A stretch of DNA of 64,000 nt from Moniliophthora roreri (taxonomy: Eukaryota; Basidiomycota; Agaricomycetes; Agaricales; Marasmiaceae): positions 1,302,001 through 1,366,000 of the forward strand of contig LATX02000035.1 in assembly GCA_001466705.2 (NCBI GenBank), written 5' to 3'. Within the stretch, counting starts at the first letter, position 1. Each line of letters begins with the position of its first letter. Positions 1-11,171 of this stretch are shown in pieces. The translations under genes were made by a program, and so were the position numbers. The notes beneath the pieces were generated by a model, which saw nothing but the letters and a program-made list of their open reading frames with translations, had not been told where the DNA came from and did no database searches.

Positions 1-538
1 TGCATGAGAAGTCCTAAATAAGACTGAGCATGTGTAGTCAAAGGAGATAGGAACAGAATCAGTTGTAGAGTCCACACTTGGGGTATCATCATCTGTTGAT
101 GCTGGTGTAAGGGGAACATCTGTTTTCCTAATTACCTTACTATACTAGAGTGGTGTACTTAGTTGCTTCATTTCGAGTTGTTGTAATGAGGTACAGTGTT
201 CGGAGTGTTGTACATATACTCTCTTTATGTTCCCCCTCAATTCTGCACCTACAGTTATCTTATAGCATTTCTAGATCATCCAGTATGTTCAGTTGAACAT
301 CAAAATGCTCAACTCACCGAGTTACGCATTTTGGATTTCAAACGTTCATAGCGCATTACCTGTTGGACCGTGGGCTTAATGGTGGATTCCAGTGCATTCT
401 GCACTATCGAAAACCTTATTCCCAACACCGCAGGTCTGTATATCCATCCGTTATTGCGTAATCTTTATTTTTCGGTGCAAGTCTTATCAGCTCATTTGCA
501 GCACTTTGTGAGTTTCACTTTGTATATCCTTCTACTGT
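1..538 (+). repeat. Duplicate of 1804-2341 ending at an N; carries truncated LTR-A copy (106-538)
   Basis: The first 538 bases repeat 1804-2341 almost base for base, including about 105 bases of unique flank upstream of the LTR-A start. The match stops a few bases before the N at 539. A shared unique flank means this is the same insertion seen twice, so it is best read as an overlapping contig end placed in tandem or as a second haplotype. The open frame at 370-687 is LTR sequence and not a gene. Confidence 0.85.
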
Positions 539-539
539 N

Positions 540-1803
540 AAATGAAAGAAATAAGAACAAAGAGATGTACCTTAAGTCTGAGTTCAGTCTTCCAACCATG
601 TTATTTGCCAGCATCTGGGATAGAAGAAGTTTGGCATACAGAACTGGGAACCAGGGCTCATCAGAATGTTTGGCAAAAGCAGACTAGAAGTTGAATTTAG
701 ATAATTAAATAATGAAAAAGAGAATATGAAACATCAAATTATCACCAATTATCACCTAGAGCCTTTTCCAAGTTGCAGAGGAACAAGAGCCCAAGAGTGC
801 TAGAGCTAGCATCACCCATCTCCTCCAGGGAATCATGTAGGTCTTCAGAGGCAGTTAGAATCTGTTCCCCTATAGGGTACAAGGCCTGGATAATAGTTAG
901 TGTTATAGATGAGACTTCCATCTGGTCAACAGCTTGTTGGCACTGTGAAAGCTTGGTTCTTGCAGCACCAGCCATGGAGAGAGGTGATGGGGGAAAAGAA
1001 AGAAAGAAAATACATGACTCTAAGTAGTGCAATTGTATTCAGATAAAAGAAAATGAACATACCTTTACCAAAAGAAGAGTAGCTGTGTTCAAGAGGCTTC
1101 TCTGATTGGTGAAGATCTAAGAAAGAAGTGTACTGATGCAGTAGATTACCAGAAACAGCATCAGTGCTAATCAAACATGCTGCACACTAATGCCTACACA
1201 TTTTGATGGGACTGAAATAATTGATGAAATAACTGAATCATAAAAGATAATGGGTAATAAGAACTAGAGTGAGCCCAGTCTGCTAGTCATTGCCTTAGAG
1301 AAGCTATGGTGCATTGAAAAGTGCAAAGAGTTATATAATGTGCTATACAGAGGTGTCTAAGCTGTACTTTCTAACTTATCTATGTATCAGATCCAAAGCA
1401 GATTGCTCCTGAAACCTGTAGAGAACCTGACTAGGGCACAATGAACACATTGGCTAGTTAACCAAGCTCTCAAAGTGCTATGAATGGGATTTTGTTTTTA
1501 TCTTAACTTTCTATAACATCTGCAAAGTGCAACATCCAGTCAGATAGTACAGAGATACTTAGATGAGACATTAAAACAGAAAGACAACTTAGAACAGGAA
1601 CAACTAAAGAACAATTGTCCTCTGAAGTCAATATATGGATTAAAGTCAAAGCAGACAATCTCTTAATAAAGAGTTCAGAGGTGGCAAAGACATACAAAAT
1701 AACATAACTAAGTACAAAGTAATCTAGAAAGCTAGAAAACTACTTCTGTAGAACTGAAGTGACTTAATAGACAGACACAATGAGACATACAAAGAATATC
1801 TAA
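540..1803. other. No convincing gene; two weak coding-like frames on the minus strand
   Basis: Two open frames lie head to tail on the minus strand (926-1174 and 742-1032). A GTATGT-type donor near 1062 separates them, but no acceptor was found that joins both in phase. The downstream frame has a plausible soluble helix-like composition (residues such as QALYPIGEQILTASEDLHD) but no family is recognised. CpG is almost absent. The rest of the interval is AT-rich with no other feature seen. Confidence 0.25.
1230..1320 (-). repeat. Short dispersed repeat, inverted partner at 22196-22285
   Basis: The reverse complement of this stretch matches 22196-22285 with few substitutions (shared words such as CATAGCTTCTCTAAGGCAAT and CTGGGCTCACTCTAGTTCTT). 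The partner starts directly at the N at 22195. The element type is unknown. Confidence 0.6.
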
Positions 1804-1908
1804 TGCATGAGAAGTCCTAAATAAGACTGAGCATGTGTAGTCAAAGGAGATAGGAACAGAATCAGTTGTAGAGTCCACACTTGGGGTATCATCATCTGTT
1901 GATGCTGG

Positions 1909-2664
1909 TGTAAGGGGAACATCTGTTTTCCTAATTACCTTACTATACTAGAGTGGTGTACTTAGTTGCTTCATTTCGAGTTGTTGTAATGAGGTACAGT
2001 GTTCGGAGTGTTGTACATATACTCTCTTTATGTTCCCCCTCAATTCTGCACCTACAGTTATCTTATAGCATCTCTAGATCATCCAGTATGTTCAGTTGAA
2101 CATCAAAATGCTCAACTCACCGAGTTACGCATTTTGGATTTCAAACGTTCATAGCGCATTACCTGTTGGACCGTGGGCTTAATGGTGGATTCCAGTGCAT
2201 TCTGCACTATCGAAAACCTTATTCCCAACACCGCAGGTCTGTATATCCATCCGTTATTGCGTAATCTTTATTTTTCGGTGCAAGTCTTATCAGCTCATTT
2301 GCAGCACTTTGTGAGTTTGTTCTACTATATATGCTGCGATGTTTTATATGCTTTAACTTCATTGTTACATGTTCTTCTATTGTTTAGACACGGATTTTAG
2401 CGCTCTGGCGCTTAGATATGTCATAGTTCTCACGCCTTCTTGAGATGTCGTCATATATGTGGTTTAGGTCATGTGAGTCAAGACCCCTTCAATACTTCGT
2501 CATATATACTGTATCCATGGCAGTGGAATCCTTTTTAGCTTTTTCTCTTTGGATCCCCCACTGCTAGGTGCGATGTTTTTGTGTTTTTATGTATTCCAGT
2601 GTTAATATACTTTGGATCTCCCACTGCTAGGCTTGTGTGATAGCCTCCAGAGGTTGCCCTTACA
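1909..2664 (+). mobile_element. Solo LTR, family LTR-A, TSD GCTGG
   Basis: The 756-bp element begins TGTAAGGGGAAC and ends GTTGCCCTTACA, a nearly perfect terminal inverted repeat with TG..CA ends. It is flanked on both sides by GCTGG (1904-1908 and 2665-2669), a 5-bp target duplication typical of LTR retrotransposons. A TATATA at 2503-2508 lies 31 bases upstream of TTTAGCTTTTTCT (2534-2546), which is complementary to sequence just inside another copy at 10023-10035. This copy still has several CpG sites, so it is among the younger ones. Near its 3' end a ~20-bp word around CCCACTGCTAGG occurs twice, framing a ~47-bp insertion. Confidence 0.9.
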
Positions 2665-2670
2665 GCTGGT

Positions 2671-3834
2671 TCATCTACAGAAAGACAAGAAAACCAATTG
2701 TATGTAGGCAATGAGGGCATACTCCTCACTCACTGCTGGTGCCAAAACTCTGCTCAATGTTATTCTCCACTCCCTCATCTGCTTGTGTAGCATGCAGCTC
2801 CACTTCATCCTGAGCAAATGCCTGCTAGTCCAGTATTCCTGAACTTCATCTTGTGACATGAAACAGATATCAAAGTGCTGAGGACAATCATGAACCAAGT
2901 GACTAGTGCTACCACAATGATAACATTTTGCCACTGGCTGTGACATCTTAGCACATTTGGCAGCATTGACATCTATAGGAATGCCCATAGGAAGTGGTTT
3001 AGATGTTGGAGGAGAAGGAAGAGTGGTAGTACTGGATGAGGAACTTGTACAAGGGAGTGCAGTTGATCTAGATGGGATAGTGGATTTCAATACTGCAACC
3101 TGAGAGTGAAATGCAGCAGTCTCCACATTGTTCTTGTACAGAATGTGTGCACATTCTACCCAACCATTGAAGTCATCATCAGCAGGGTGAGGGTGCAATG
3201 TTCCAATGCAAGTAGCAATAGAGGGGGCTTGAGACAAGCACAAAACTGTTCTACCTTGACAAGATCATTAGCATAACCTGAATCATAGATGAGGTGCATG
3301 AATTCATCTGTATACTCATCAAGAGTACAGTTCTTCATGAAATATGTGTCAGTGTTGAGGTGTGATCATGCTAGAGCTGGTGCATCCAAAACTGTGAAAC
3401 ACATGCAAAATTCTGTCAAGAAACCACCCCAAGTACCCCAATCACTATTGGAACCAATGATCTGTTCAGTATGCATAGTGGCCCAGGCTGCAGCATCTCC
3501 CTTGGTCATGTAACTGAACACCCACATGATCTTCTGAGTGTCAGACTGGAAACCTCCATGTGCCTGAATGTAGAGTTGACAGGCAGTGATGAAAGCTCTC
3601 CCTTTGGTGCGGTCTCCATCAAATTCAGGAGGAGGGGCAAGCTTTGGAGGCTTCCTGACAGCAGGGTCTGATATAGCAGTGGTAGCAGGACCAAGAGGTG
3701 GGACAGGTGGTGGTGGAGCTGGTGATGAGGAAGGTGGTGGTTGTGACGAAGATTTGAGCTGTTCTATAACTGATAATAGTAGTTCCAGCACGTTCTGTGT
3801 GGCTGTGTGACACTCTTGTGACAGCTTCAACTAA
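2671..3834 (-). pseudogene. Degenerate Gypsy-type gag with CCHC zinc knuckle
   Basis: Minus-strand frames 3366-3830, 3156-3338 and 2671-3243 form one broken gag. The N-terminal part has a helical start, then a Pro/Ser-rich linker and a capsid-like segment (PPPEFDGDRTKGRAFITACQ). The C-terminal part has a retroviral-type zinc knuckle, CYHCGSTSHLVHDCP (C-X2-C-X4-H-X4-C). Such gags package element RNA into virus-like particles. At least two frame changes and near-absence of CpG mark it as dead. The N-terminus (KLSQE..HTATQN) matches the gag start at 10186, so both probably come from the family whose LTR is LTR-A. It lies head-on between an LTR-A copy and a 61-bp LTR-A tail. No pol is left beside it. 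Confidence 0.8.
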
Positions 3835-3895
3835 TATACTTTGGATTCCCCACTGCTAGGCTTGTGTGATGGCCTCCAGAGGTTACCCTTACAAT
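3835..3895 (+). repeat. LTR-A 3' tail fragment
   Basis: These 61 bases match the last 61 bases of the LTR at 1909-2664, with a few C/T and A/G changes, and end in CCCTTACA. The rest of the LTR is missing, so this is a truncated remnant next to the start of the degenerate gag. Confidence 0.75.
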
Positions 3896-6790
3896 ATTGC
3901 CATCCATTGGTTCAAGGCCTGCATCATCAACATCTTTTGGACAACTAGGAAGCCAATCCAAAACTCAGCCAAAATAGCTTTCACTATCCTGAAGGGAACC
4001 CTGCTGCTCTAGAACTGCTGCCCCCATTCAGTCAAGACCTGCATCATCAATATCTTCAGAATGACTAGGAAGCCAATCCAAAATGTGGCCAAAATAGCTT
4101 CCAGCACCTAAAATGGCACAACACATTTCAAGATTGACTGACCCCTTCATGCTGAGCAGCAACAATGGCAAAGTGTTGCAAAGAGAATAATGACCATGCT
4201 GAAAATGAACTTGATCCAGTCCTGAACTAGAGGTTTGCCCACTAGGCAAAAGTCTTTTAAATTGAAGCCTAGCCTTGATATCTGCTATTGTTGAACTTAT
4301 AGGGATCTCTATCATTAATAGTCAGCAAGGTCTTTTACATCAAACTCAAGTATAGATAACATATGCAGACTTTCTGTCTTTGAGCCAATCTTGACCAACA
4401 CCTCAACTAGTCTTTCTTCCAAGACAAAAGGTAAGCTGAAGTCCAAGATCCAATCTGAAGATACTCCATCTTCCTTGTCCATTACCTCCTCAACTACTGC
4501 TGGTGTTATGATTGGGACCACTGACAAAGGTGATTTAGATGACGATGGTGGAAGACAATGATGGTACCAGTCAGTGTTGGTCAAGCAGGGAAGACAATGA
4601 GAATAGTACTGGTCATCATTGGTCAGCCAGAGGTTGTGCTGACACTGCTGGTGTCATGATTGGGACCACTAACAAAGATGATGAGGATGATGAGGATGAT
4701 AACTTGGCCTAATAAATAGTGCCATCTAATAGGCAAGAAAAGAGTGTTGAGATAACCAATGCTGACAAAGGTGAGAAGAGGTCCAAGGAAAGTGATATCT
4801 GGCAATCTGGTGTATTAGTCATTGCTATACTTAGGCTCTAGTGGTTTGGAGATATAATGTACCATGTAACTGAAAACCCAGAGAATGGAAAGATAAAGCC
4901 TAGATAATGAACACTAGCAAAGTGAGAAGAGTTCTGAGGGCAGAGATATCTGATGAAAAATGTATTAGCATGCACTCCAATAAGGCAGGTGTACGATGTT
5001 TACCTTGGTTGTAGGCAATAGACTTCAACCAGAGGTTGCAGACAAGCTTGAATCCATAGTGAATATAATGGCTTGTATTACCTCCTGCAGGCTCGCGTGT
5101 AAGTGTTGTCAAATGATATAGACAGGATATTGAAAGGCCAACCTGTATCTTGTACTTCTTTTATTGGCAAAGTACTTAGAACATGCCTCCAAGACCATTG
5201 AGAAGGCAGTCTTCTATGAAGGGCACCCAGAGGACTCCATTGTAAAGATTAGTTTTCATCTCATATGATGATTATAGTATTGGGATCACTCTTTGTTAGC
5301 ACTATTCCCTGAATCACTCACTTCTCTATGTCCTACAGTCTTAATACTTGAATCCAAGCAATAACACATCTAGTACCACAAGGCAAGCATGGAGAACTGC
5401 CAGAAATAAGATAGTATATTCAAGATTACTCAATTTTTGTGCATCCTGAGCATTTTCATAATCTCACCTAGCATCAATGTCCTTGGATTTGGCACAAATG
5501 ATATTCCACATCCATTTGGTATGTTTGCTGTCTTGCCTACTGCAAAACACCACAGATCAGGCTTTATTGATTGCATGTAGCTGGAAGGCTATGCCCATAT
5601 TGAATAGCAGAAGGTTGGTTGCATGAAAAACTTGTTGAGGAAGGAGTGTCAGAGAGAAAGAGAACTAGCACTTAGCATTGAGTTGACTAGGTCCCAGTTT
5701 GCAAATAAGTGCCAATGACATAGATGGTTCTTATTAGATATAAAAAAATAAAATAGCAAGGCCTGAGCTCTAATGACTGCAACAACACACCAAATCCTGA
5801 TATAACACTGTTATGCTGTCTTCCATAGACTCAGTGGTGCAGCTTTCACAGTCACATTTTCTTACAAACCTATAGAAAGTTTTGAACTAACTAGAATGAA
5901 CAAATAGTAAAGTTTCAGTGTTGTTGCCTGTAATTCTACATGTGCCAATAGCCACTATTTACCAGCATTAATGCCAAACTGAGCCCAATAGAAAGCAGCT
6001 GCAGTAGCTGGTCATTCCTTGAGGCTGAGGCAACATCAACATTACACACATTTTTTAGTGCCTGGCTAATACTGCAGCAATTGGGGCCATCTATGTCAAA
6101 ACCAGCACCCCATGGTGCTATCAAGCAGCTCAGAGTCTCAGCAGTTGGTAACATGGTGCTATGAAACCCAGATGAATTATAAAGCTCCTGAGTCAAGTTA
6201 ATTGTAACACTGACAAGTTTCGCTTAATAGAAATGTACCAAATGCAGTTGCTGTGGGTTTCCAAGTAGTAACCATGATCTATTACACAAAATTCAAACTC
6301 AGCATATTCAGGATGAAGAATCTTGAGTTGAATTTATGCTGCAATACTCCATGCCACATCATTGTCCTATGTGTTGAGCAGCAACATAGCCATTACATTC
6401 AAATGCATTCAAGCCACAAAATCCAACTTATTCACATAGAGAGCTAACTTAGCAGAGCTTTTGAAAGAGTTTGGGCATCACATACTGTCAAGAATGTAAT
6501 AAAATAGTGTCAGCCTGTTTATGAACTGGTTAACTACCACTGAAAACCAATCAATATTACTACTCACATTGGCCTGATTGAATAATACCTCCAAGTCATT
6601 CAAGCTCTCTCTAGTGATTTTGGCATAAACATTATATGTGTCAGCTTGATGACCCCCAGCTACCACTCTTGATTCAAACAGAAACATTAGACCATATGAC
6701 CAACACCTAGAAATTTGGGCTGCTTGAGAAAAGCCAAGTGCTCTGCTTTGAAAACATTGTAGCATATAAAATTGATCTGTGCATCATCAG
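3896..6790. repeat. Decayed region with a ~120-bp imperfect tandem duplication (about 3904-4105) and a second internal duplication
   Basis: The stretch near 3904-3985 recurs near 4024-4105 (shared words CCTGCATCATCAA and GACTAGGAAGCCAATCCAAAA with small changes). A second pair near 4500-4530 and 4650-4680 shares ATGATTGGGACCACT. Minus-strand frames at 4028-4584 pass through these copies, but no domain was recognised. From about 4.8 to 6.8 kb only short frames occur (for example 5936-6196 and 6478-6765, minus strand). CpG is nearly absent and no gene can be supported. Confidence 0.4.
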
Positions 6791-7810
6791 TCATGCTGAT
6801 GGTAATAGGCTCAATGATACCAGCCTTACTGGGTCATTGTTGTGGCTATTATAAATCAGGTAAATGAGCTTATCACATTGTTGAATTATGTCTGGTTGGT
6901 ACCCCAACTTTGTTAGATTCAATTCATCTGGATGATAGACTTTAGGCTGGTGTAAGGGCAACCTCTGGAGGCTATCACACAAGCCTAGCAGTGGGGGATT
7001 CAAAGAGAAAAGGCTAAAAGGATTCCACTGCCATTGTTACAGTATATATGACGGAGTATGGAGGGGTTTTAACTCACATGATCTAAACTACATTATATAT
7101 AAGGATGTCTTGGCATGGGAACTATGACATATCTAAGCGCCAGAGCGCTAAAATCCGTGTCTAAATAGTGAAAGAACATATAACAATGAAGTTAAAGCAT
7201 ATAAAACATCGCAGCATATATAGTAGAACAATAAAAGAGTATACAAAGTGAAACTCACAAAGTGCTGCAAATGAGCTGATAAGACTTGCACCGAAAAATA
7301 AAGATTACGCAATAACGGATGGATGTACAGACCTGCGGCGTTGGGGATACGGTTGTCGATAGTGCAGAATGCACTGGAATGCACCATTAAGCCCACGGTC
7401 CAACAGGTAATGCGCTATGAACGTTTGAAATCCAAAATGCGTAACTCGGTGAGTTGAGCACTTTGATGTTCAACTGAACATACTGGATGATCTAGAAATG
7501 CTATAAGATAACTGTAGGTGCAGAATTGAAGGGAATATAAAGAGAATATATGTACAACACTCTGGACACTGTACCTCATCACAACAACTCGTAATGGGGC
7601 AACTAAGTGCACTACTCTAGTATAATAAGGTAATAAGGAAAACAGATGTTCCCCTTACAGCTGGATTCTGCATAGTCCAAGGTTGTCAGACCCATCTGAG
7701 GGTGGAATAAGATTTTCCAATGAATGAGTGGGTGGGTGCTTCAGATCAACCAATTTTGGTGCCATTTTAGGTGGTTGAGATTCTAGAGTATGCTTCTTCT
7801 GGCCTTAGCA
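6791..7810 (-). pseudogene. Unrecognised coding relic split by a solo LTR
   Basis: On the minus strand an open frame runs from about 7807 to 7660, then the LTR-A insertion (7659-6951) intervenes, and the same frame resumes to about 6791. Removing the LTR and one GCTGG copy joins residues ...GLCRIQ and PKVYHPDELNLTKLGYQPD... without a frame break. The predicted product is hydrophilic at first, then has a segment with QPDIIQQCDKLIYLIYN. No family was recognised. The joint readability across the insertion is the main support for a former gene. Confidence 0.4.
6951..7659 (-). mobile_element. Solo LTR, family LTR-A, TSD GCTGG
   Basis: The 709-bp copy lies in reverse orientation, beginning TGTAAGGGCAAC on the plus strand and ending GTTCCCCTTACA. 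GCTGG flanks it at 6946-6950 and 7660-7664. It lacks the extra ~47-bp insertion seen in the 1909 copy but keeps the TATA and candidate primer segment. Several CpG sites survive. It interrupts an older minus-strand reading frame. Confidence 0.9.
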
Positions 7811-9370
7811 TGAGTCTGTGGCTAATCTGATGAATAGAATGAAGAATTTACCAGAAATGGATCAGCCTGTTGGCTTGATGGAACAAGAGTAACTGCTCCA
7901 TCAAATAACTGCCAGGCTCATCCAATTGGGTTGTGTGATAAGATACCTGATGGAGTCAGATTGGAGTAGTGAGGGAAGACCTGACACTGAATGCAGTAAT
8001 TCACCTCCTGGAGATTGTGACACTTCAGGCACTCTACACCTATATGGTGGCTGTTGGCAAATTCTTTGACCTCTTTTTGCAACTTGTGAGAATGAAGTGA
8101 ATGATTAATAATTAACACCAAACTAGAATCTGTTTTAGCTAGAATAAGCTCCAGGGCAGTTTTGTTCATCTTGAGGTTATGTTCTCTAGCTAGATGGTTC
8201 AGATGCATATAAAGGTCAGCAAAGATGAAGGTTAGGTCCACTCCAGTTAGCTTTTATTGAATTAGCCAATGGGTGCTAGGTTAGACCAAAAGATCAACTC
8301 ATGTCATACCCAGAGGCTTGTTCACTGCCTGTATTGACTGATAAAGAGTCCAGGCTAGGTCCAATAACATGATCCCAGTACCACATGAAAGTCTCCAGTA
8401 ACAGAAATGCATATGCAGCTGGAGGATGAGCTTGGTAGGGTACAACTTCAGGATGAGCCAAAACAGCATGCAAGAGATCTGAGCCAGACTGAATGTTATA
8501 ACTGCCATTCTAGCAGGGGTTAGATCAATAAATCAAAAAGAAGAGAACCATAGTTCAGAACTTACATTCAGAGCTGCATAGTTCAAAGAGCCCAAAGGCC
8601 ACTGTTCAGATATGGTGGTATCAGCCCCAGGAATAAATAAAATCACCAATGGTATTGTGAAGCTTGTAAAAGTAGTCCAACTGTTGAATTCACACAGTAG
8701 GACACATTACTGAGGCAAAAGTGGGATCAGCCAGCTTGAAGCAGTATGATATGAGCCCTGAATGCTGAATAACTAGTCAACTAGTTAGCTATGTCAAGCT
8801 AGAAGCTTGGGTGAATTGGACCAACTGCAGTTGCAACCTGAAAAGCTGGAGTACTGGGTGATTTTTCAGTCCAGGCTGATTTCATTTTCTAGATACATTG
8901 AGCAAACTGGTCCAAGTCCTTCTTGCTAGCAGGTGTTACACAGTAGGCCTAGGTGTGATGAGTTGAATCAATAATAACCCCAGGCTATTTTTTCTACAAT
9001 AACATACTCAGACAACCAAGATATACCTTCTGAGAGTTTAAAGCCAAGTGCCACACATGGTCTCCTAGCAATGCACTTCCACCTCTGAGGAGACTGTAGT
9101 AGGTTCAACCTCTGAAATTAGAGTCCAATCCACCAGGGTTCAAGATGGTATTAGAACTGAAGACCAAAAGTTCAAATGTCTGCAATATGTTAACAGACTA
9201 GTTGATGAAGAAATGGCCAGAATTCTGAACTGAAGTAAATAGCTAGATAGTACAAATCCTGTACCTCTTTGTCCAGATCTGCCTGCCAGTCTACCAGGGC
9301 TTGAATTACTTCTTGCTAGTTGAGATGTCTATAGACTATGACATTCCAAAAGAAACAGATTATATCCAGA
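7811..9370. other. Decayed sequence; one frame with paired CXXC motifs, no identified gene
   Basis: The longest readable piece is a minus-strand frame at 7918-8241 that includes CLKCHNLQEVNYCIQC, two CXXC pairs that could bind a metal. It is followed on the same strand by 8299-8508. The frames stop repeatedly and match no family I know. Nothing else was seen apart from strong CpG depletion. Confidence 0.2.
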
Positions 9371-10020
9371 TGTAAGAGGAATATCTGTTTTTCCTTATTA
9401 CCTTACTATACTAGAGTAGTACACTTAGTTGCTTCATTACAAGTTGTTGTGATGAGGTACAGTGTCTGGCATGTTGTACATATCTTCTCTTTACATTCTC
9501 CTTCAATTCTGCACCTACAGTTACCTTATAGCATCTCTAGATTATTCAGTATGTCCTGTTGAATATCAAAGTGCTCAACTCACCGAGTTATGTATTTTGG
9601 ATTTCAAACATTTGTAGCATGTTACCTGTTGGACTATGGGCTTAATGGTGCATTGCAGTGCATTCTGCACTATCAAAAACTTTTCCATTATTGTGTAATG
9701 TCTATTTTTCAGTGCAAGTCTTATTAGCTCATTTACAGCACTTTGTGAGTTTCACTTTGTATATCTTTTTACTGTTCTACTATACATGCTGCAATGTTTT
9801 ACATGTTATAGCTTCATTGTTATATGTTCAGATACACATTTTAGTGCTCTAGCACTTAGTATGTGTCATAGTTCTCACACCTTCTTGAGATGTCATCATA
9901 TATCATGGATCTCCCACTACTAGATGTGATGTTTTGTGTATCTCATGTATTGTAGTGCTAATATACTTTGGATCTCCCACTGCTAGGCTTGTGTGATAGC
10001 CTCTAGAGGTTGCTCTTATA
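9371..10020 (+). mobile_element. LTR-A copy acting as 5' LTR of a truncated element
   Basis: The copy begins TGTAAGAGGAA and ends TTGCTCTTATA, with both termini altered by transitions from the family ends. It is 650 bp and lacks the segment holding the candidate primer sequence found in other copies. Flanks CCAGA and GTAGA do not form a clean duplication. Unlike the solo LTRs it is followed by a primer-site-like sequence and a gag start, so it is probably the 5' LTR of a once longer element. Confidence 0.8.
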
Positions 10021-10022
10021 GT

Positions 10023-10035
10023 AGAAAAAGCTAAA
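10023..10035 (+). promoter_or_regulatory. Candidate primer-binding site of the LTR-A family (self-priming type)
   Basis: AGAAAAAGCTAAA starts two bases after the LTR end. Its reverse complement TTTAGCTTTTTCT occurs once inside the fuller LTR-A copies (for example 2534-2546), 31 bases downstream of a TATATA. This is the layout expected if the 5' end of the transcript folds back to prime reverse transcription, as known for Tf1. The match is 13 of 13. Confidence 0.6.
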
Positions 10036-10185
10036 TTCTGAGTTACCAGGTGGTTGCTACTAAGCCACTGAGCCGCTCAACTTCATTTCAAAGTTTTCAC
10101 TTCCCAACTACTTTCTAACTCCTACACTACTCCTCTTATTCACCACTACTCTTATTACTACTATTGCCATTGAAGCTAGTCAAGA

Positions 10186-10449
10186 ATGGATATTGGAGAT
10201 AGGTTGTCCCAGATTAAAGCAGAGTTGAAGCTGTCACAAGAGCACACTGCTACACAGAATGCACTGAGAGTGCTACTATCAACTATGGAACAACTCAAAA
10301 CTTTGTCACAACAACCACCTCCCCACCTTCAGCTTCGCTACCTTCTGTTCCACCTTCTGGTTCTTCTACTGCTAAATTATTGCACAAAATGTCAAAAGGG
10401 GCTGACAGGGCATGGGCAGCTAAAATGCCTGATACTTGTTAACACCTGA
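10186..10449 (+). pseudogene. Gag N-terminal fragment of the LTR-A family
   Basis: The frame opens MDIGDRLSQIKAELKLSQE, continues HTATQNALRVLLSTMEQLK, then a Pro/Gln-rich stretch and a frame change. This matches the N-terminus of the broken gag at 2671-3834 (KLSQECHTATQN..LLLSVIEQLKS). Its place 165 bases after an LTR-A copy ties LTR-A to this gag. Only the start of the capsid protein is left; downstream sequence to 11.17 kb shows no pol. Confidence 0.7.
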
Positions 10450-11170
10450 TAATAGGTCAATGTATCCATAGTATAACTATAATAAAGGCCATGACAACCA
10501 ACCATATGATTCATACTCACCAGTTTTGTATAGAATATGACCCTCTTGTGACCACCTCTTTACCCACCATTACTAGTTAAGAGTGGTTAAGGGCATTATA
10601 ACCCCTTCAACCAATCTTAACAGTCTCAAACCAGACTTAAAGAGTTAAAGGAGGCCAATACAAGTCTTGAAAGGCCAATGCAAGTCTTGGAAGGTCAGTA
10701 TGAGTCTTATAGAGGTTATATTGAGTAAGTGGTCAAACCCAGTTGAAAGGGAAGCCTTACCACTAGGTGGACAGATTATATTGAGAAGTAACCAACCTCT
10801 TCTGATTTTATACTGAACTGACCAGAGAATCATAACAGATGTGTTCAATAATAATGCCTACCCCATGAAACAGGTAATGCAACAGTCTTCTCCAAAAATT
10901 ATGTGTGAGCTTCTGGTTGATTTACAAAATTAGCATATTTACATCAAATTGACATAGTCTCTTCCTGAATGCAAGGAATATAATATTGAAAATATGAAGA
11001 AAAAGATCGAAAATTTCTATAATTGACACAGGAAGAGGACAGGTGTGAGCTGGAGAGACAGTGGTTCAAAGCATATCAACTTATCAAACCAGGTATATTT
11101 GAGTTTGGTATGTGTGTATCTATTCCATATTTTCTATTTTCTGACATACTGTTTTGATAACAGTCAAAAC
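10450..11170. other. No gene seen
   Basis: The stretch is AT-rich, CpG-poor and contains short internal repeats (the word CCAATRCAAGTCTTG recurs near 10660-10690). No supported reading frame or RNA gene was found. Confidence 0.4.
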
Positions 11171-11171
11171 A

